From positions 1,666 through 10,887 of the forward strand of contig PMCE01000111.1 of NCBI GenBank assembly GCA_003154025.1: a DNA stretch of 9,222 nt, given 5' to 3'. Position numbers and translations under genes: made by a program. This stretch comes from Syntrophaceae bacterium. GTDB lineage: Bacteria; Desulfobacterota; SM23-61. The notes under the pieces are model-generated. The model made no database searches, was not told the DNA's origin, and saw only the letters and a program-made list of their open reading frames with translations. Positions 1-6,060 of the stretch are shown here, in pieces; the first letter of the stretch is position 1, and each line of letters begins with the position of its first letter.

Positions 1-1674
1 CGGGCCAACTTCTCCACGACCCTGGCCGATATTCAGAAGGTCCTCAGCGCCAAAGCCATCGCCCTGAACCTGCCCATCGGAGCCGAGGAGTCTTTTTCCG
101 GCGTGGTGGACCTGCTCTCCGGCAAAGCCTACAAGTTCGAGAATAACCTGAGCGGAAAATTCACCGTTGGGGAGACCCCGGCCGACCTGAAGGATCAGGT
201 CAAAACCGCCCGAGATAAGCTCATCGAGGCCATCGCCGAGTCGGACGATGCCCTACTGGAGAAGTATCTCGACGGACAGGAGCTTTCCGCGGAAGACCTG
301 GCCACCGGCCTGCGCAAAGGGATCTTGAACCGAACCATCTTCCCCGTGCTGTGCGGTTCGGGGCTGAGGAACATGGGGGTCCAGCCCCTTCTCGACGCGA
401 TCACCCAGTTGCTGCCTTCCCCGCAGGACCGGGGCCCGGCCAAGGGAACCCATCCCATCACCAAGGCGGAGGAGGTGCGGAATCCCCAGGAGAACGAACC
501 CTTCTCGGCCTTCGTCTTCAAGACCGTGGCCGATCCCTATGCCGGTAAGTTGAACATCTTCCGGGTCTGGTCCGGAACTCTTCAGGCGGACTCTACCCTT
601 TACAACGCCAACAAAGGGGCCCGGGAGAGATTCGGACAGATCCTGCAAATCGAGGGTAAGAACCAGAAGCCGGTGGAATCGGCGGGACCGGGAGACATTG
701 TCGCGGTGGCCAAGTTGAAGGAGACCACAACCTGGGAGACCCTGTGCGAAGAAAAAAAGCCCATCCTCTACCCGACCATCTCCTTCCCCCTTCCCCCGGT
801 CTCCTTCGCCGTGGAGCCCAAATCCAAGGGGGATGAGGAGAAGATCACCATTTCCCTCAGCCGCCTGTGTGAAGAAGACCCCACCATCAAACTCCAGCGG
901 GGCGAACAGACCAAAGAGATGATTCTCTTCGGCATGGGCCAGGTCCACGTGGAAGTGACGGTGGACAAACTCAAGCGCAAATTCGGGGTCGAAGTCAACC
1001 TGAAGACCCCCAAGATCCCCTACAAGGAAACCATCAAGAGCACCAAGAGCGGCATCATCTACCGCCACAAGAAGCAGAGCGGCGGCCGCGGGCAATTTGC
1101 CGAGGTTCACTTCGAACTCTCTCCCCTCCCCCGGGGCAGCGGGTTCGAGTTCCAGAACGCCCTGGTGGGCATGAACGTCCCCCGCAACTTCGTCCCCGCC
1201 GTGGAGAAGGGAGTCAACGAAGCCATGCAGAGCGGGGTTTTGGCGGGATACCCCGTGGTGGACCTGAAGGTGAAGTTCTATGACGGAAAATCCCACGAGG
1301 TGGACTCTTCGGAGATCGCCTTCAAGATTGCCTCCGCCATGGCTCTGCGGAAGGGAGTTCTGGAGACCAATCCGGTTCTCCTGGAACCCATCATGAACCT
1401 GGAGGTCTTTGTCCCGGACGAATACATGGGAGACGTCATCGGGGACCTGAACGGGCGGCGGGGCCGGGTTTCGGCGGTGGAGTCCAGGCCCAAAGGGCAA
1501 CTGATCAAGGCGCAAGTCCCTCTCGCCGAGGTCCTGAAGTACGCCCCGGACATTACCTCCATGACCAGCGGGCGCGGGACTTTCTCCATGGAATTCTCCC
1601 ACTACGAAGAGGTGCCTTCCCACATGGCGGAGAAGGTCATCGCCTCGGTCAAAGTGGAGCAGAAAGAGGCTTGA
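1..1674 (+). CDS. Elongation factor G-like protein (EF-G paralogue), 5' truncated by window edge
   Basis: Translational GTPase of the EF-G family. The reading frame is open from base 1, so the gene starts upstream; 557 residues remain of a family length near 690. The window begins just after where the G4 NKxD motif would be (first residues RANFSTTL), so the P-loop and switch regions are not visible. What remains, in window residue numbers: end of the G domain with a G5-like CGSGLRNMG at about 118-126, domain II, domain III with GMGQVHVEV from 311, domain IV with GGRGQFAEV from 361 and the tip histidine at 432 (SHEVDSSE), and domain V with GDVIGDLNGRRG near 480. Canonical EF-G usually has GMGELHLD in domain III and GDTL in domain II; here they read GMGQVHVE and WETL. 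With the insert-rich domain II this fits the FusA-like second EF-G of many anaerobes rather than the main fusA product. Paralogue status is inferred; family membership is near certain. Confidence 0.95.
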   Translation, partial: RANFSTTLADIQKVLSAKAIALNLPIGAEESFSGVVDLLSGKAYKFENNLSGKFTVGETPADLKDQVKTARDKLIEAIAESDDALLEKYLDGQELSAEDLATGLRKGILNRTIFPVLCGSGLRNMGVQPLLDAITQLLPSPQDRGPAKGTHPITKAEEVRNPQENEPFSAFVFKTVADPYAGKLNIFRVWSGTLQADSTLYNANKGARERFGQILQIEGKNQKPVESAGPGDIVAVAKLKETTTWETLCEEKKPILYPTISFPLPPVSFAVEPKSKGDEEKITISLSRLCEEDPTIKLQRGEQTKEMILFGMGQVHVEVTVDKLKRKFGVEVNLKTPKIPYKETIKSTKSGIIYRHKKQSGGRGQFAEVHFELSPLPRGSGFEFQNALVGMNVPRNFVPAVEKGVNEAMQSGVLAGYPVVDLKVKFYDGKSHEVDSSEIAFKIASAMALRKGVLETNPVLLEPIMNLEVFVPDEYMGDVIGDLNGRRGRVSAVESRPKGQLIKAQVPLAEVLKYAPDITSMTSGRGTFSMEFSHYEEVPSHMAEKVIASVKVEQKEA

Positions 1675-1700
1675 GGTCCGGGGTTTCTCGACCCCGGACC
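1675..1700 (+). terminator. Perfect 10-bp GC-rich hairpin directly after the EF-G stop codon
   Basis: The arms GGTCCGGGGT (1675-1684) and ACCCCGGACC (1691-1700) are exact reverse complements around a 6-nt loop, starting on the first base after TGA. No T-tract follows, so it is not a classical intrinsic terminator. It may be a weak or Rho-assisted terminator, or an mRNA 3'-end stabilising or attenuating stem between the EF-G gene and the next gene 17 nt downstream. Confidence 0.45.
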
Positions 1701-1716
1701 CAGGTTCACGGCTGGA

Positions 1717-2298
1717 ATGAATATTATTCCCTTAGGCCCTGAAAAGAGCGAACCCGGGGAGGAGCGCCAGACCCTCACGGCGGAGGAATGGAACCTCCTG
1801 GAAACGACGCAGGTCACCGAGGAGGACAAGTCCAAGCTTCCCCGGCAACTCCTCCTGGATCCCACGAAGGAAATTACCCCTCAGGAACGGGATTACCTCA
1901 GCCAATCCATCGTGAAGATGAACATTCCTCAGAAGATCCGGTTGGCTCTGGTGGGAAATCAGGAAGCCCGCGACCTCCTCATCCACGACCCCAATAAAGT
2001 CATCCCCCTGGCGGTCATTCGCAACCCCAGGCTTTCCGAAGACGAAGTCATCATGTATGCCCAGCTCCGCAGTATTCCGGAGGATGTCTTCTGGGCCATC
2101 TCCAAGCACAGAACCTGGGTCAAGAATTACCATGTGAAGCTGGCTCTGGTGTCCAACCCCAAGTCCCCCCTCTCCCTGGCCATCAAGCTCCTGGACCATC
2201 TCCACGACCGGGATCTTCAGAACCTCTCCCGGAGCAAGAACGTCTCTTACGTTCTGGCCCGGTCCGCCGCCCGCCTCCTCTTCAAGCGGAAGGGATAG
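1717..2298 (+). CDS. Hypothetical protein with LRV/HEAT-like helical repeats
   Basis: A 193-residue soluble protein without signal peptide or membrane segment. I cannot give it a function. The N-terminal third is acidic and low in structure-forming residues. From about residue 73 there are repeat-like units with a shared pattern: KIRLALVGNQEARDLL (73-88), VIPLAVIRNPRLSEDEVI (95-112) and HVKLALVSNPKSPLSLAIKLL-type (139-159), ending in a basic helix (ARSAARLLFKRKG). The [KR]-x-LALxxN-P rhythm resembles leucine-rich-repeat-variant or DUF2336-like alpha-helical repeat proteins, which usually act as scaffolds; this is a resemblance by eye. The ATG at 1717 is the first in the frame after the hairpin and has only a weak ribosome binding site (CTGGA next to it). 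The stop lies 2 nt before the MOSC start, so it is probably cotranscribed with the Mo-cofactor genes. Confidence 0.75.
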   Translation: MNIIPLGPEKSEPGEERQTLTAEEWNLLETTQVTEEDKSKLPRQLLLDPTKEITPQERDYLSQSIVKMNIPQKIRLALVGNQEARDLLIHDPNKVIPLAVIRNPRLSEDEVIMYAQLRSIPEDVFWAISKHRTWVKNYHVKLALVSNPKSPLSLAIKLLDHLHDRDLQNLSRSKNVSYVLARSAARLLFKRKG

Positions 2299-2300
2299 GA

Positions 2301-2762
2301 ATGAACTCCCCCGGGAAGGTCATCGCCGTAAACATCAGCCCGAAGAAGGGGACGCGGAAGAAGAATGTGGGCGCCTCCTGCCTGCTTCCCGGCCTGGGGT
2401 TGAAGGATGATGCCCACGCCGCGCCGGGAAACCGGCAGGTGAGCTTCCTGGCCCTGGAGTCCATCGAAAAAATGGTCCGTTTGGGGCTGAAAGTCGGGCC
2501 TGGGGATTTCGCCGAAAACGTCACCACCCAGGGATTGAACCTGCTCGCCCTTCCGCTGGGAACCCGTTTCCGGATCGGAGATCAAACCCTCCTGGAAGTC
2601 ACCCAGATCGGGAAGGTCTGCCACACCCGCTGCGCCATCTACTACCAGGCGGGAGACTGCGTCATGCCCAAAGAGGGAATCTTCGGCCAGGTGCTGGAGG
2701 GCGGGGAGATCAAGGTAGGGGACGAGATTCATGTTCTCGGTGGGAATTCTGACCATCAGTGA
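2301..2762 (+). CDS. MOSC domain-containing protein
   Basis: 153 residues, a stand-alone MOSC domain (molybdenum cofactor sulfurase C-terminal domain), cytoplasmic. Visible landmarks are the N-terminal strand KVIAVNIS (6-13), GDFAENVTTQGLNL (68-81), and the cysteine-rich signature CHTRC at 107-111 followed by QAGDC (Cys120) and GIFGQVL (126-132), then VGDEIHVL. The family is thought to bind or transfer sulfur or sulfurated metal on the molybdenum cofactor; which cysteine acts here is not shown. The ATG at 2301 follows the previous stop by 2 nt with AGGGATAGGA just upstream. Its last 32 nt overlap the start of the Mog-type gene in another frame, so the two are very likely translated in a coupled way and work in the same pathway. 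Length and content are complete for a small MOSC protein. Confidence 0.92.
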   Translation: MNSPGKVIAVNISPKKGTRKKNVGASCLLPGLGLKDDAHAAPGNRQVSFLALESIEKMVRLGLKVGPGDFAENVTTQGLNLLALPLGTRFRIGDQTLLEVTQIGKVCHTRCAIYYQAGDCVMPKEGIFGQVLEGGEIKVGDEIHVLGGNSDHQ

Positions 2763-3261
2763 CAAGGGCTCCCGGGGAGAACGGGAAGACCTGAGCGGCC
2801 CCGAAATCCGCCAGATCATCGCCTCTCTGCCCGGCCGGGTAGAAGCCTACGAAGTGATCCCGGACGAGGAAGAGATCATTTCCCGGAAGCTCGTCGAGTA
2901 CGCCGACCAGAAGTGTCTGAACCTGATCCTCACCACGGGGGGAACGGGGCTGAGTCCGAGGGACGTGACGCCGGAGGCGACCCGCAAAGTCCTGGACAAG
3001 GAAGTTCCGGGGATCGCGGAGGTCATGCGGGCCGAAGGAATGAAGATCACTCCCACGGCCATGCTCTCCCGGGCAGCCGCGGGAATCCGCGGCCGGTGCG
3101 TGATCATCAACCTTCCGGGAAGTCCCCGGGCCGTGCGGGAGAATTTAATGGTAATCCTGCCGGCGTTGAAGCACGGACTGGAGAAGGTCCAGGGGGACCC
3201 GGCCGACTGCGGGAACCTCCCGCGGAGAACGGGGGGCCGCCCCTTCACTTCTTCCGGTTGA
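2731..3261 (+). CDS. Molybdopterin adenylyltransferase / molybdenum cofactor biosynthesis protein, MogA/MoaB type
   Basis: 176 residues of the MoCF-binding (MoaB/Mog) fold. The reaction is activation of molybdopterin by adenylylation before metal insertion. Seen: TISDKGSRGEREDLSG (8-23), matching the Mog N-terminal SDxxxxGxxxDxSG signature; TTGGTGLSPRDVTPEAT (68-84), the substrate-binding loop; and NLPGSPRAV (127-135). The C-terminal 20 or so residues (PRRTGGRPFTSSG) are basic, low-complexity and beyond the usual domain end. ATG at 2731 has AGGGGA about 10 nt upstream and gives the natural N-terminus FSVGILTIS; a GTG three codons later is the only near alternative. It overlaps the upstream MOSC gene by 32 nt and, at its 3' end, the convergent minus-strand gene by 17 nt. 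MoaB and MogA cannot be told apart safely here. Confidence 0.93.
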   Translation: MFSVGILTISDKGSRGEREDLSGPEIRQIIASLPGRVEAYEVIPDEEEIISRKLVEYADQKCLNLILTTGGTGLSPRDVTPEATRKVLDKEVPGIAEVMRAEGMKITPTAMLSRAAAGIRGRCVIINLPGSPRAVRENLMVILPALKHGLEKVQGDPADCGNLPRRTGGRPFTSSG

Positions 3262-3616
3262 CCGGGGTTGTTTTTTTCTCGCTTGCCGTCCTCTGCTGTT
3301 CTTCCTGTATCTTGATGGCTTCGATCTCTGCTTCGATCTCTCTCACCCGGGTCTTGTAGCCGTCGATCTGGCCGATCATCGCCTTGATTTCTTCGTTTTC
3401 GTAGATGTTCTTCTCCTTCCCGGAGTGGAGGTCGTAGGCCCGGCTCCCCAGGAGGATGAAGGCCTTGCGCACATTGCCTTGAACCGAAGTCAGTTCCACC
3501 CGTTTCTTCAGGATCCTGCTCGTCCGGCCGGCCTCGGACATGAATACCGTAAGACTATCCTTCATGGCCTCCAGCCCATCCTCAGCCCCCTTCTTGATCA
3601 GCTCCCAAAGGTTCAT
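3245..3616 (-). CDS. Small helical hypothetical protein (coiled-coil C-terminus)
   Basis: 123 residues from the ATG at 3616, no signal peptide or membrane span. I do not recognise a functional family. The first half (MNLWELIKKGAEDGLEAM, then SEAGRTSRILKKRVEL) is amphipathic; the middle holds QGNVRKAFILLGSRAYDL; the last third (from about INDG-free YKTRVREIEAEIEAIK) has heptad spacing typical of a coiled coil, ending in a lysine-rich tail. Two starts compete: ATG 3616 with AAAGGAG seven bases upstream, and ATG 3637 (seven residues longer) with GGAGG six bases upstream. I prefer 3616 because the extension (MGERSGR) looks like translated Shine-Dalgarno sequence. The gene follows the Mut7-C gene by 28-49 nt and is probably cotranscribed with it. 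Its 3' end overlaps the convergent Mog gene by 17 nt. Confidence 0.75.
   Translation of the reverse strand: MNLWELIKKGAEDGLEAMKDSLTVFMSEAGRTSRILKKRVELTSVQGNVRKAFILLGSRAYDLHSGKEKNIYENEEIKAMIGQIDGYKTRVREIEAEIEAIKIQEEQQRTASEKKTTPVNRKK
3252..3277 (+). terminator. Candidate intrinsic terminator of the plus-strand Mo-cofactor operon
   Basis: A short stem, TTCCGG (3252-3257) pairing with CCGGGG (3262-3267; two G-U pairs) around loop TTGA, is followed at once by TTGTTTTTTT (3268-3277). The Mog stop codon is in the loop. The whole element lies inside the 3' coding part of the convergent minus-strand gene. The stem is short, so strength is uncertain. Confidence 0.45.
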
Positions 3617-3665
3617 TCTTCCGCTCCTTTCTCCCATGAACGCCCTCCGCCGGGGCCCTTCCCCT

Positions 3666-4145
3666 TCACCGCCCGGGGGGCCCGTCCTTGCCGGGCAGAA
3701 TCCGGCCGACTTCCCTCTTCATCTTCTCCAGGTGCGTGCCGGGCCAATAGATCCGGCGGCACCGGGGGCAGAGATGGAAAGAATCATACCCCCGGTAGAT
3801 GAAATCCGGGACCCTTCCCTCCACCTCTCCCTTGGTTACGGGCTGGAGCCGTTCATTGCACAGCAGACAGCGGGAGAAGAACTCTTCCTCCCGAGGCTCC
3901 AACCGGAGCTTCCGGAGAACTTCGCGCACCTGCTCTCCGGGGTTATTGGCCTCTACGATCATGACTAGAAGGTCTTTCCCCGCCCCGGGGATCCTCCGGC
4001 TCCGGGTCAGAAACATCCGTCCCCCGGCCCGGGCTTCCCGGGCGGCCTCTTCGAGCGAACCTGCCGCCCAATAGGCCGCATCAAAACCCAGGGCGCGGAG
4101 CTTCCTGGCCAATTTCCCCGTGGTCCTGTCGGCGAGGAACTTCAT
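3666..4145 (-). CDS. Mut7-C (DUF82) domain protein with C-terminal zinc ribbon
   Basis: 159 residues, cytoplasmic. The N-terminus MKFLADRTTGKLARKLRALGFD (start of the Mut7-C fold, with Asp6) and the LTRSRR segment (46-51) fit the Mut7-C RNase-like domain, a PIN-related fold named after the C-terminal part of the eukaryotic exonuclease Mut-7. The second half carries a zinc ribbon with Cys93-x2-Cys96 and Cys126-x2-Cys129 followed by RRIYWPGTHLEKM, the usual ending of this family. Nuclease activity is suggested by fold only; no substrate is known. The ATG at 4145 gives the normal family N-terminus although its ribosome binding site (GAGG, 2 nt away) is poorly spaced. Next downstream on the same strand is the small helical protein gene. 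An imperfect stem (about 4167-4190) lies just upstream of the start. Confidence 0.9.
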   Translation of the reverse strand: MKFLADRTTGKLARKLRALGFDAAYWAAGSLEEAAREARAGGRMFLTRSRRIPGAGKDLLVMIVEANNPGEQVREVLRKLRLEPREEEFFSRCLLCNERLQPVTKGEVEGRVPDFIYRGYDSFHLCPRCRRIYWPGTHLEKMKREVGRILPGKDGPPGR

Positions 4146-4200
4146 GGCCTCATTTTATTCTTTTCCCCGGGGAGAGTCAAAAGGTCTCCGGCCCCCCCCA

Positions 4201-4242
4201 ATTGCGCATTGCCCATTGCGCATTGCGGAATGCGGAATGGAA
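4201..4242. repeat. Degenerate heptad tandem repeat (ATTGCGS)
   Basis: Five clear 7-nt units in a row read ATTGCGC, ATTGCCC, ATTGCGC, ATTGCGG, AATGCGG, then a decayed sixth (AATGGAA). It lies between the LysE-family gene and the Mut7-C gene, next to an 8-base C run (4192-4199). No gene is visible in the 185-nt gap. Confidence 0.8.
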
Positions 4243-4330
4243 CAAGTTACCCGTTGGCCGGTACACCGGTTCGATTCTTTGCCGCTGACCGGCTGACTGG
4301 CGAACGGGACGACGCACAGAAAGGGAAAAA

Positions 4331-4954
4331 TCAGCGGGAAAAGATGAGCGAAGCCAAAGCTGCCGCACCGAATCCCAGAATGATGGCGCCGGAGATACGG
4401 TTGACCCAGCGCAAGCCTCGGAGGCTGAATCGATCCCGCAGTCTGGCCGCCCCCCAGCTCAAAATCAGCCACCAGAGCCCGGACCCCAGGAAGACACCGA
4501 GGACCATCATGGTCGCGCTCCCGTAGCCCCCGCCGGTCGCCCCCAACCCCAGGCCGGCGAATATGGCCGCAAAGGACAGAACGGTCAGCGGGTTGGTGAG
4601 GGTGAGGAAGAACGTGGAGAAGTAATCTCCCGCCAAATCCGATCGCTGCGCCGAGGAAGCAGCCGCAGCCGGCCGCGACAGGAAAGTCCGGGCTCCCAGG
4701 TAGAGAAGAAAAACCCCTCCCACGAGCCGAAACCAGAATTGCCCCCGGATCAAAAATTGGGAGATCAGGGTCAGTCCGAAGCCGGCCACGCAACCGTACA
4801 GAGCGTCAACCGTGGCCGCGCCCATTCCGGAAGCCAAGCCGGATCGTCGTCCATAGGCCAAGGTTCTCCGGATGCACAGAACCCCGATCGGCCCCACAGG
4901 CGCGGCGATGGAAAATCCGATGAGGAGGCCTTTCAGGAAGAAGAAAAGGTTGAT
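4331..4954 (-). CDS. LysE/RhtB-family amino-acid exporter, non-canonical ATC start
   Basis: Inner-membrane exporter of the LysE superfamily, about six membrane helices. Seen: first helix LFFFLKGLLIGFSIAAPVGP with the family's A-x-PxGP hallmark at 18-22, a glycine-rich second helix (GMGAATVDALYGCVAGFGL), FRLVGGVFLLYLGARTF, then TLTNPLTVLSFAAIFAGLG and a last helix ISGAIILGFGAAALASLIF. Substrate cannot be assigned. The first standard start codon in frame, GTG at 4897, lies inside helix 1 and would remove half of it. The coding pattern continues upstream to 4954; a TAG lies in frame just before (4970-4972). AGGAG (4962-4966) sits seven bases before an ATC codon at 4952-4954, exactly where homologues would be expected to have Met. 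So I extend to ATC, giving 207 residues, the usual family size. A single-base error or mutation from ATG is equally possible. Confidence 0.85.
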   Translation of the reverse strand: MNLFFFLKGLLIGFSIAAPVGPIGVLCIRRTLAYGRRSGLASGMGAATVDALYGCVAGFGLTLISQFLIRGQFWFRLVGGVFLLYLGARTFLSRPAAAASSAQRSDLAGDYFSTFFLTLTNPLTVLSFAAIFAGLGLGATGGGYGSATMMVLGVFLGSGLWWLILSWGAARLRDRFSLRGLRWVNRISGAIILGFGAAALASLIFSR

Positions 4955-4961
4955 CGATTCT

Positions 4962-4966
4962 CTCCT
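4962..4966 (-). promoter_or_regulatory. Ribosome binding site that fixes the LysE-family start
   Basis: AGGAG on the minus strand, seven bases before ATC at 4954-4952. It is the only good Shine-Dalgarno sequence near the N-terminus and argues against initiation at the internal GTG (4897). Confidence 0.6.
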
Positions 4967-5000
4967 ACCCTATTATGCCCGACGTCATGGTTCGAAACCT

Positions 5001-5044
5001 GGTTGTAGGGGCGATTCATCACGCCACGGCGTGATCGCCCCTAC
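5001..5044. repeat. REP/MITE-like palindromic element, copy 1
   Basis: An outer stem GTAGGGGCGA (5005-5014) / TCGCCCCTAC (5035-5044) encloses an inner stem TCACGCC (5019-5025) / GGCGTGA (5028-5034), with a TTCA bulge on the left, giving a 40-nt foldback. The leading 18 nt (5001-5018) match 17 of 18 bases of copy 2 on the opposite strand at 7319-7336. The GGGGCGATTC / GAATCGCCCC core resembles short palindromic intergenic repeats common in some bacterial genomes. It lies in the 216-nt gap between the reductase gene and the LysE-family gene; I see no gene in that gap. Confidence 0.8.
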
Positions 5045-5170
5045 GATCACGAGCAAAGAACAAAGGGGCTTAGTAGCGTTCAGGGATGAATGTCCGGAGG
5101 TGTTTCGGGGCCCCCGTATGGGCGGGGTTGAGACTTGCCTCTGTTCCTGGAAGGATTCCTTCGCCATGGC

Positions 5171-5683
5171 TCAGAGGAACCTTTCAAAGCGGTCCTTCTT
5201 CGCCTTGCAGATGGGGCAGACTTCGGGAGGCCCCTCGCGGGCGCACAGGTAGCCGCAGACTTTACAGCGCCAGACGGGGTACAGTAGGGAAGAGAGTTTT
5301 GGGGGCTGCGGTGCGGATTGGGCTTTTTCTCTTTCCTCGGCGGTCGGGCGCCTTTCGGGGACGACCGTCAGCTTTCGCTCCCCTTTCAAGACTGCCCGGG
5401 TGACATAGAGGGCACAGTAACAGGCCCCGTAATCGCTTAAATCCGGGTCCCGGTAGTCGCAGGGACAGATGATATCCAGGTCTTCGTTCTTATCCCCGGA
5501 CGCCAGGCGGCACGGGCAGGCCCAATATCCGTATCTTTTTTCGTTGACCAGGAGTCCCTTCAAGAGTTCCTTGGTAAAGGACTCATCCGGGTTGAGGTTA
5601 TATCCGCCCGCATCGGCTTCTTTGTGAAGCCTTTGGAATAGGCGGTCGGCCTCTTCGGCGGTGACGGCGAATTCTTCCGTCAT
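5171..5683 (-). CDS. Ferredoxin:thioredoxin reductase catalytic chain fused to rubredoxin
   Basis: 170 residues, two domains, cytoplasmic. Residues 5-105 are the FTR catalytic (beta) domain, which uses a 4Fe-4S cluster next to a redox-active disulfide to pass electrons one at a time to a disulfide partner. Cysteines are at 56 and 58 (CPC), 73 and 75 (CPC) and 88 and 90 (CYC). The plant-type pattern is CPC-x16-CPC-x8-CHC; here the spacings are 14 and 12 and the histidine is replaced by tyrosine. A linker rich in charged residues and Pro (106-133) leads to a small rubredoxin domain with Cys140-x2-Cys143 and Cys156-x2-Cys159 and the ending KDRFERF seen in rubrerythrin-type rubredoxins. The rubredoxin is a likely built-in electron donor. 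No FTR variable chain is present. Its ATG overlaps the glutaredoxin stop (ATGA, 4 nt), with AAGGAGG ten bases upstream, so the two are coupled; glutaredoxin is the likely partner (inference). Confidence 0.93.
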   Translation of the reverse strand: MTEEFAVTAEEADRLFQRLHKEADAGGYNLNPDESFTKELLKGLLVNEKRYGYWACPCRLASGDKNEDLDIICPCDYRDPDLSDYGACYCALYVTRAVLKGERKLTVVPERRPTAEEREKAQSAPQPPKLSSLLYPVWRCKVCGYLCAREGPPEVCPICKAKKDRFERFL

Positions 5684-5952
5684 GAACCGAGCGCCTCCTT
5701 GATCTTCTGTTCGTCATATCCCACAATACACCGTTGATTGACCGCCAGAGTGGGGAAGGAACACCGGGGGTTCAATTTCTTCACCTCATCCGTGGCCCTG
5801 TTTTTTTCTTCTCCCTGCAGCAGGTCCACCTCCACGAATTCGTACTCCACTCCCATCTGGTCCAGGAGCTGTTTCGTCTTCTTGCACCAGACGCAGGTGC
5901 TCAGAGCGTACAGCTGGATCTCGCCCTTTTTCTTCCCGGCAATACGAGTCAT
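5680..5952 (-). CDS. Glutaredoxin-like thiol-disulfide protein
   Basis: 90 residues from ATG 5952, cytoplasmic, a complete small thioredoxin-fold protein. Active site Cys20-Val-Trp-Cys23 in [14 protein letters not shown], a following [10 protein letters not shown] strand, and the cis-proline loop SFPTLAVN (Pro67), then a [11 protein letters not shown] helix. Like glutaredoxins and NrdH-type proteins it should exchange disulfides with protein or small thiols. The frame is open further upstream to a TTG at 5994, but GAGGGGG right before 5952 and the natural family N-terminus favour ATG 5952. It is first in a two-gene operon with the reductase-rubredoxin gene, whose iron-sulfur catalytic domain is a plausible direct reductant for this protein in place of glutathione or NADPH-thioredoxin reductase. 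Transcription probably starts near 6034 from the promoter at 6041-6069. Confidence 0.92.
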   Translation of the reverse strand: MTRIAGKKKGEIQLYALSTCVWCKKTKQLLDQMGVEYEFVEVDLLQGEEKNRATDEVKKLNPRCSFPTLAVNQRCIVGYDEQKIKEALGS

Positions 5953-6033
5953 TTTCCCCCTCTTTGCCTCTTTGTTTTGTTCCCGAGTCCGCAAAATGAA
6001 AGAAGTCTTATCTCCCGGACATCAAGAAGGACT

Positions 6034-6060
6034 CTATTCCAGTTTATTCGATTGGAATAG
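6034..6060. promoter_or_regulatory. Perfect inverted repeat over the redox-operon promoter (candidate operator)
   Basis: CTATTCCA (6034-6041) and TGGAATAG (6053-6060) are exact reverse complements with an 11-nt spacer; flanking GACT and GAGTC extend the symmetry imperfectly. One arm lies in the promoter spacer, the other covers the last base of the -10 box and the predicted start, the classical place for a dimeric repressor site. The regulator is not identifiable from this window. An RNA hairpin is a less likely reading because most of the repeat would not be transcribed. Confidence 0.45.

Noticed and set aside
253..1623. 456-codon open frame on the minus strand
   Set aside because: It is antisense to the conserved EF-G gene. 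Its composition (Gly, His, Leu, Asp rich) is that of a GC-rich shadow frame and no domain is seen.
4266..4276. GGTTCGATTC-like string resembling a tRNA T-arm
   Set aside because: The flanking bases do not form a T stem and no acceptor, D or anticodon arms can be built around it.
4972..4977. Minus-strand CATAAT as a -10 box for the LysE-family gene
   Set aside because: No reasonable -35 lies 16-18 nt upstream, and the implied start of transcription would fall in the ribosome binding site.
4989..4999. GGTTCGAAACC resembling a tRNA T-loop
   Set aside because: It is a short near-palindrome with no cloverleaf around it.
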